The notes under the pieces: model-generated | Seen by the model: only the letters and a program-made list of their open reading frames with translations | What the model was told of the DNA's origin: nothing | Databases searched by the model: none | Assembly: GCF_000090795.2 (NCBI RefSeq) | Contig: NW_003546297.1 | Coordinates: 333,429-362,479 of the forward strand | Length of the DNA: 29,051 nucleotides | Reading direction: 5' to 3' | Source of the DNA: Amphimedon queenslandica | Taxonomy: Eukaryota; Porifera; Demospongiae; Haplosclerida; Niphatidae | Made by a program: the position numbers and the translations under genes | Shown: positions 23,301 through 29,051 of the stretch, one piece after another | Layout of the letters: each line of letters opens with the position of its first letter | Numbering within the stretch: the first letter of the stretch is position 1

Positions 23301-26300
23301 AAAAATTGATTGAGCTGATTTAACACTAGGTGTTAATTCAGTATTTATTGAAGTAGAAAATGATTGAGTTGATTCAATGCTTGTTGAAACAGAAATTGAT
23401 TGAGTCAATTCAGTATTTGTTGAAGCAGAAGTTGATTGACTTGATTCAACACTTGGTGTAGCAGGATATGATTGAGTTGATTCAATGCTTGGTGAAGCAG
23501 AAATTGATTGACTCAATTCAGTATGTGATGAAGCAGAAGTTGATTGAGTTGATTCAACATTAGGTGAAGCAGAAAATGATTGAGTTGATTCAATGCTTGG
23601 TGAAGCAGAAATTGATTGACTCAATTCAGTATTTGTTGAAGCAGAAGTTGATTGAGTTGATTCAACACTTGGTGAAGCAGAAAATGATTGAGTTGATTCA
23701 ACACTTGGTGAAGCAGAAATTGATTGAGTTGATTTAACACTAGGTGTTGATTCAGTATTTATTGAAGTAGAAAATGATTGAGTTGATTCAATGCTTGGTG
23801 AAGCAGAAAATGATTGAGTCAATTCAGTATTTGTTGAAGCAGAAGTTGATTGAGTTGATTCAACATTAGGTGAAGCAGAAAATGATTGAGTTGATTCAAT
23901 GCTTGGTGAAGCAGAAATTGATTGAGTCAATTCAGTATTTGTTGAAGCAGAAGTTGATTGAGTTGATTCAACACTAGGTGAAGCAGAAAATGATTGAGTT
24001 GATTCAATGCTTGGTGAAGAAGAAATTGATTGAATTGATTTAACACTAGGTGTTAATTCAGTATTTATTGAAGTAGAAAATGATTGAGTTGATTCAATGC
24101 TTGGTGAAGCAGAAATTGATTGAGTTGATTCAGTATTTGTTGAAGCAGAAAATGATTGAGTTGATTCAATGCTTGGTGAAGCAGAAATTGATTGAGTCAA
24201 TTCAGTATTTGTTGAAGCAGAAGTTGATTGAGTTGATTCAACACTTGGTGAAGCAGAAAATGATTGAGTTGATTCAGTATTTGTTGAAGCAGAAAATGAT
24301 TGAGTTGATTCAATGCTTGGTGAAGCAGAAATTGATTGACTCAATTCAGTATTTGATGAAGCAGAAGTTGATTGACTTGATTCAACACTTAGTGTAGCAG
24401 GATATGATTGAGTTGATTCAATGCTTGGTGAAGCAGAAATTGATTGACTCAATTCAGTATTTGTTGAAGCAGAAGTTGATTGAGTCGATTCAACACTTGG
24501 TGAAGCAGAAATGAATTGAGTTGATTCAATGCTTGGTGAAGCAGAAATTGATTGAGTCAATTCAGTATTTGTTGAAGCAGAAGTTGATTGAGTTGATTCA
24601 ACACTTGGTGAAGCAGAAAATGATTGAGTTGATTCAACACTTGGTGAAGCAAAAATTGATTGAGCTGATTTAACACTAGGTGTTAATTCAGTATTTATTG
24701 AAGTAGAAAATGATTGAGTTGATTCAATGCTTGTTGAAACAGAAATTGATTGAGTCAATTCAGTATTTGTTGAAGCAGAAGTTGATTGACTTGATTCAAC
24801 ACTTGGTGTAGCAGGATATGATTGAGTTGATTCAATGCTTGGTGAAGCAGAAATTGATTGACTCAATTCAGTATGTGATGAAGCAGAAGTTGATTGAGTT
24901 GATTCAACATTAGGTGAAGCAGAAAATGATTGAGTTGATTCAATGCTTGGTGAAGCAGAAATTGATTGAGTAAATTCAGTATTTGTTGAAGCAGAAGTTG
25001 ATTGAGTTGATTCAACACTTGGTGAAGCAGAAATGAATTGAGTTGATTCAATGCTTGGTGAAGAAGAAATTGATTGAATTGATTTAACACTAGGTGTTAA
25101 TTCAGTATTTATTGAAGTAGAAAATGATTGAGTTGATTCAATGCTTGGTGAAGCAGAAATTGATTGAGTTGATTCAGTATTTGTTGAAGCAGAAAATGAT
25201 TGAGTTGATTCAATGCTTGGTGAAGCAGAAATTGATTGAGTCAATTCAGTATTTGTTGAAGCAGAAGTTGATTGAGTTGATTCAACACTTGGTGAAGCAG
25301 AAAATGATTGAGTTGATTCAACACTTGGTGAAGCAAAAATTGATTGAGCTGATTTAACACTAGGTGTTAATTCAGTATTTATTGAAGTAGAAAATGATTG
25401 AGTTGATTCAATGCTTGTTGAAACAGAAATTGATTGAGTCAATTCAGTATTTGTTGAAGCAGAAGTTGATTGACTTGATTCAACACTTGGTGTAGCAGGA
25501 TATGATTGAGTTGATTCAATGCTTGGTGAAGCAGAAATTGATTGACTCAATTCAGTATGTGATGAAGCAGAAGTTGATTGAGTTGATTCAACATTAGGTG
25601 AAGCAGAAAATGATTGAGTTGATTCAATGCTTGGTGAAGCAGAAATTGATTGACTCAATTCAGTATTTGATGAAGCAGAAGTTGATTGACTTGATTCAAC
25701 ACTTGGTGAAGCAGAAATGAATTGAGTTGATTCAATGCTTGGTGAAGCAGAAATTGATTGAGTCAATTCAGTATTTGTTGAAGCAGAAGTTGATTGAGTT
25801 GATTCAACACTTGGTGAAGCAGAAATGAATTGAGTTGATTCAATGCTTGGTGAAGCAGAAATTGATTGAGTCAATTCAGTATTTGTTGAAGCAGAAGTTG
25901 ATTGAGTTGATTCAACACTTGGTGAAGCAGAAAATGATTGAGTTGATTCAACACTTGGTGAAGCAAAAATTGATTGAGCTGATTTAACACTAGGTGTTAA
26001 TTCAGTATTTATTGAAGTAGAAAATGATTGAGTTGATTCAATGCTTGGTGAAGCAGAAATTGATTGAGTCAATTCAGTATGTGATGAAGCAGAAGTTGAT
26101 TGAGTTGATTCAACACTTGGTGTAGCAGGATATGATTGAGTTGATTCAATGCTTGGTGAAGCAGAAATTGATTGAGTAAATTCAGTATTTGTTGAAGCAG
26201 AAGTTGATTGAGTTGATTCAACACTTGGTGAAGCAGAAATGAATTGAGTTGATTCAATGCTTGGTGAAGCAGAAATTGATTGACTCAATTCAGTATTTGT

Positions 26301-29051
26301 TGAAGCAGAAGTTGATTGAGTTGATTCAACATTAGGTGAAGCAGAAAATGATTGAGTTGATTCAATGCTTGGTGAAGCAGAAATTGATTGAGTCAATTCA
26401 GTATTTGTTGAAGCAGAAGTTGATTGAGTCGATTCAACACTTGGTGAAGCAGAAATGAATTGAGTTGATTCAATGCTTGGTGAAGCAGAAATTGATTGAG
26501 TCAATTCAGTATTTGTTGAAGCAGAAGTTGATTGAGTTGATTCAACACTTGGTGAAGCAGAAAATGATTGAGTTGATTCAACACTTGGTGAAGCAAAAGT
26601 TGATTGAGCTGATTTAGCACTAGGTGTTAATTCAGTATTTATTGAAGTAGAAAATGATTGAGTTGATTCAATGCTTGTTGAAACAGAAATTGATTGACTC
26701 AATTCAGTATGTGATGAAGCAGAAGTTGATTGACTTGATTCAACACTTAGTGTAGCAGGATATGATTGAGTTGATTCAATGCTTGGTGAAGCAGAAATTG
26801 ATTGACTCAATTCAGTATTTGTTGAAGCAGAAAATGATTGAGTTGATTCAACACTTTGTGAAGCAAAAATTGATTGAGTTGATTTAGCACTAGGTGGTAA
26901 TTCAGAATTTATTGAAGCAGAAAATGATTGAGTTGATTTAATGCTTGGTGAAGCATGAATTGATGGAGTTGATTCAACATTTGGTGAAGCAGAAAATGAT
27001 TGATTTGGTTCAATGCTTGGTGAAGCAGAAATTGATTGAGTTGACTCAACACTTGGTGAAGCAGAAAATGATTGAGTTGATTCAACACTTGGTGAAGCAG
27101 AGTATGATTGAGTTGATTCAACACTTGGTGAAGCAGAGTATGATTGAGTTGATTCAATGCTTGGTGAAGCAGCAATTGATGGAGTTGATTCAACACTTAG
27201 TGAAGCAGAATATGATTGAGTTGATTCAATGCTTGGTGAAGCAGAATATGATTGAGTTGATTCAATGCTTGGTGAAGCAGAAATTGATTGACTCAATTCA
27301 GTATGTGATGAAGCAGAAGTTGATTGAGTTGATTCAACACTTGGTGAAGCAGAAAATGATTGAGTTGATTCAATGCTTGGTGAAGCAGGAATTGATTGAG
27401 TTGATTTAACACTAGGTGTTAATTCAGTATTTATTGAAGTAGAAAATGATTGAGTTGATTCAATGCTTGGTGAAGCAGAAATTGATTGAGTCAATTCAGT
27501 ATTTGTTGAAGCAGAAGTTGATTGAGTTGATTCAACACTAGGTGAAGCAGAAAATGATTGAGTTGATTCAATGCTTGGTGAAGAAGAAATTGATTGAGTT
27601 GATTTAACACTAGGTGTTAATTCAGTATTTATTGAAGTAAAAAATGATTGAGTTGATTCAATGCTTGGTGAAGCAGAAATGAATTGAGTTGATTCAATGC
27701 TTGTTGAAACAGAAATTGATTGACTCAATTCAGTATTTGTTGAAGCAGAAAATGATTGAGTTGATTCAACACTTTGTGAAGCAAAAATTGATTGAGTTGA
27801 TTTAGCACTAGGTGGTAATTCAGAATTTATTGAAGCAGAAAATGATTGAGTTGATTTAATGCTTGGTGAAGCATGAATTGATGGAGTTGATTCAACATTT
27901 GGTGAAGCAGAAAATGATTGATTTGGTTCTATGCTTGGTGAAGCAGAAATTGATTGAGTTGATTCAACACTTGGTGAAGCAGAAAATGATTGAGTTGATT
28001 CAATGCTTGGTGAAGCAGAGTATGATTGAGTTGATTCAACACTTGGTGAAGCAGAGTATGATTGAGTTGATTCAATGCTTGGTGAAGCAGCAATTGATGG
28101 AGTTGATTCAACACTTAGTGAAGCAGAATATGATTGAGTTGATTCAATGCTTGGTGAAGCAGAAATTGATTGACTCAATTCAGTATGTGATGAAGCAGAA
28201 GTTGATTGAGTTGATTCAACATTAGGTGAAGCAGAAAATGATTGAGTTGATTCAATGCTTGGTGAAGCAGAAATTGATTGACTCAATTCAGTATCTGTTG
28301 AAGCAGAAAATGATTGAGTTGATTCAACACTTTGTGAAGCAAAAATTGATTGAGTTGATTTAGCACTAGGTGGTAATTCAGAATTTATTGAAGCAGAAAA
28401 TGATTGAGTTGATTTAATGCTTCGTGAAGCATGAATTGATGGAGTTGATTCAACATTTGGTGAAGCAGAAAATGATTGATTTGGTTCAACACTTGGTGAA
28501 GCAGAATATGATTGAGTTGATTTAATGCTTGGTGAAGCAGGAATTGATTGACTCAATTCAGTATTTGTTGAAGCAGAAAATGATTGAGTTGATTCAATGC
28601 TTGTTGAAACAGAAATTGATTGAGTCAATTCAGTATTTGTTGAAGCAGAAGTTGATTGAGTTGATTCAACACTTGGTGAAACAGAATATGATTCAGTTGA
28701 TTCAATGCTTGGTGAAGCAGGAATTGATTGACTCAATTCAGTATTTGTTGAAGCAGAAAATGATTGAGTTGATTCAATGCTTGTTGAAGCAGAAATGAAT
28801 TGAGTTGATTCAATGCTTGGTGAAACAGAAATTGATTGAGTCAATTCAGTATTTGTTGAAGCAGAAGTTGATTGAGTTGATTCAACATTAGGTGAAACAG
28901 AAAATGATTGAGTTGATTTAATGCTTGGTGAAGGAGAAATTGATTGAGTTGATTTAACACTAGGTGTTAATTCAGTATTTATTGAAGTAGAAAATGATTG
29001 AGTTGATTCAATGCTTGGTGAAGCAGAAATGAATTGAGTTGATTCAATGCT
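17386..29051 (-). CDS. Adhesion GPCR with a giant mucin-like ectodomain, N-terminus beyond the window
   Basis: Exons, 5' to 3': beyond 29051-21476 (mucin), 21428-21217, 21157-20969, 20924-20848, 19890-19788, 19735-19397, 19353-19308, 18741-18638, 18593-18463, 18413-18151, 18095-18008, 17953-17386. Phases all agree; 706 aa follow the mucin exon. Order: Ser/Thr repeats (at least 2,520 aa), a hormone-receptor-like Cys domain (GTCEKS ... CPHGPPGAFATRLC ... GNWGLPNVTNC), a GAIN domain, and a GPS with CVYWNF, NWTLAGC and CVCNHLTNFACL, whose HL|T cleavage site is intact. Seven membrane spans follow, including MWMGAEAVMMFQKL in TM3 and GLTWIFGVFTF in TM6, then a ~70-aa Ser-rich cytoplasmic tail. The GAIN domain should self-cleave and present a tethered agonist starting TNFACLV. 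Stop TAA overlaps an AATAAA. The signal peptide is not in view. Confidence 0.93.
18890..19075. mobile_element. 186-bp MITE with ~24-bp terminal inverted repeats in a GPCR intron
   Basis: CCGTATAGCTGGTTTATTTC at the left end is matched by the inverse GAAATAAGCCAGCTATACGG at the right, with one mismatch. TA flanks both ends (18888-18889 and 19076-19077), suggesting a TA target duplication as in Tc1/mariner relatives. The inside is AT-rich and noncoding. It lies in the intron just upstream of the GPS exon. Confidence 0.75.
19076..19270. repeat. AT-rich degenerate repeats in the same GPCR intron
   Basis: Variants of CAGAAAAATTTTTT and GGAAAATTAATTTTT recur every 20-40 bp. Nothing coding is seen. 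Confidence 0.45.
20128..20670. repeat. Three tandem copies of the ~185-bp dispersed repeat in a GPCR intron
   Basis: It is the same family as 9320-9690 and in the same orientation on the plus strand. Hairpins lie around 20279-20300 (CCTGTACTATAGTACAGG core) and at 20461-20492, where a 32-bp palindrome has one mismatch at its centre. The third copy is more decayed and lacks the full hairpin. Confidence 0.85.
21540..29051 (-). repeat. Mucin-coding minisatellite, 36-bp unit, about 200 units
   Basis: The peptide unit is 12 residues, SASPSIESTQSF with variants (SASPNVESTQST, SASTNTELTQSI). A 1.5-unit form (18 residues, STSINTELTPSVK plus STQSF or STQSI) is interspersed. Cys is absent and Ser and Thr dominate, as expected for dense O-glycosylation. 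The frame is open from 21476 to the window edge. Because 36 is divisible by three, other frames also stay open in places; these are not genes. Confidence 0.95.

Noticed and set aside
21671..28798. Many short frames of LNQLNQFLLHQ or LIELIQHLVKQK type in the mucin array
   Set aside because: They are shadows of the 36-bp repeat in other frames and on the opposite strand; none is longer than 154 residues, whereas the mucin frame is unbroken.
21540..29051. CRISPR-like or centromeric satellite array
   Set aside because: Units are contiguous, without spacers, and keep one reading frame that splices in phase into a receptor gene.

Overview
The window looks like nuclear DNA of an early-branching animal, most likely a demosponge such as Amphimedon queenslandica. 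This is inferred, not database-checked. The DNA is AT-rich, genes sit close together, and most introns are only 45-200 bp with clear GT..AG ends. The genes are animal-type: lipin, an adhesion GPCR, a WWE-PARP, and Death/ZU5/UPA domains. All exon chains below were built by hand from splice sites and phase continuity, with no transcript data.

Layout. (1) 1-1473: no convincing gene, one short tandem repeat. (2) 1474-4035, minus: the 3' part of a WWE-PARP mono-ADP-ribosyltransferase gene with an apparent 1-2 nt frameshift in the catalytic domain and an upstream exon made of a minisatellite. (3) 4036-5335: intergenic, between divergent genes, with a perfect CRE palindrome. (4) 5359-10793, plus: a complete 18-exon lipin (phosphatidate phosphatase) gene coding for 839 aa. 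(5) 11227-17019, minus: a 16-exon gene whose phases all close to 4386 nt (1461 aa) once a 265-bp transposon is set aside. It encodes Death-like domain, SF1 helicase, coiled coil, ZU5, UPA and Death domain. (6) About 17110-17215: a decayed copy of lipin exon 12. (7) 17386 to beyond 29051, minus: an adhesion GPCR with a GAIN/GPS core, 7TM and a mucin-like ectodomain of at least 2,520 residues on one exon that runs off the window.

The genes are not an operon. Lipin acts in lipid synthesis, PARP and the helicase/Death protein look like stress or innate-immune factors, and the GPCR is a surface receptor. The strongest candidate for an undescribed system is the helicase/Death gene. It joins a nucleic-acid motor to a PIDD-like ZU5-UPA-Death tail that keeps an HFS motif, the tripeptide at which PIDD self-cleaves. 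A hAT-like MITE with an 8-bp target duplication sits inside its second coding exon, adds an in-frame stop, and supplies a new in-frame ATG.
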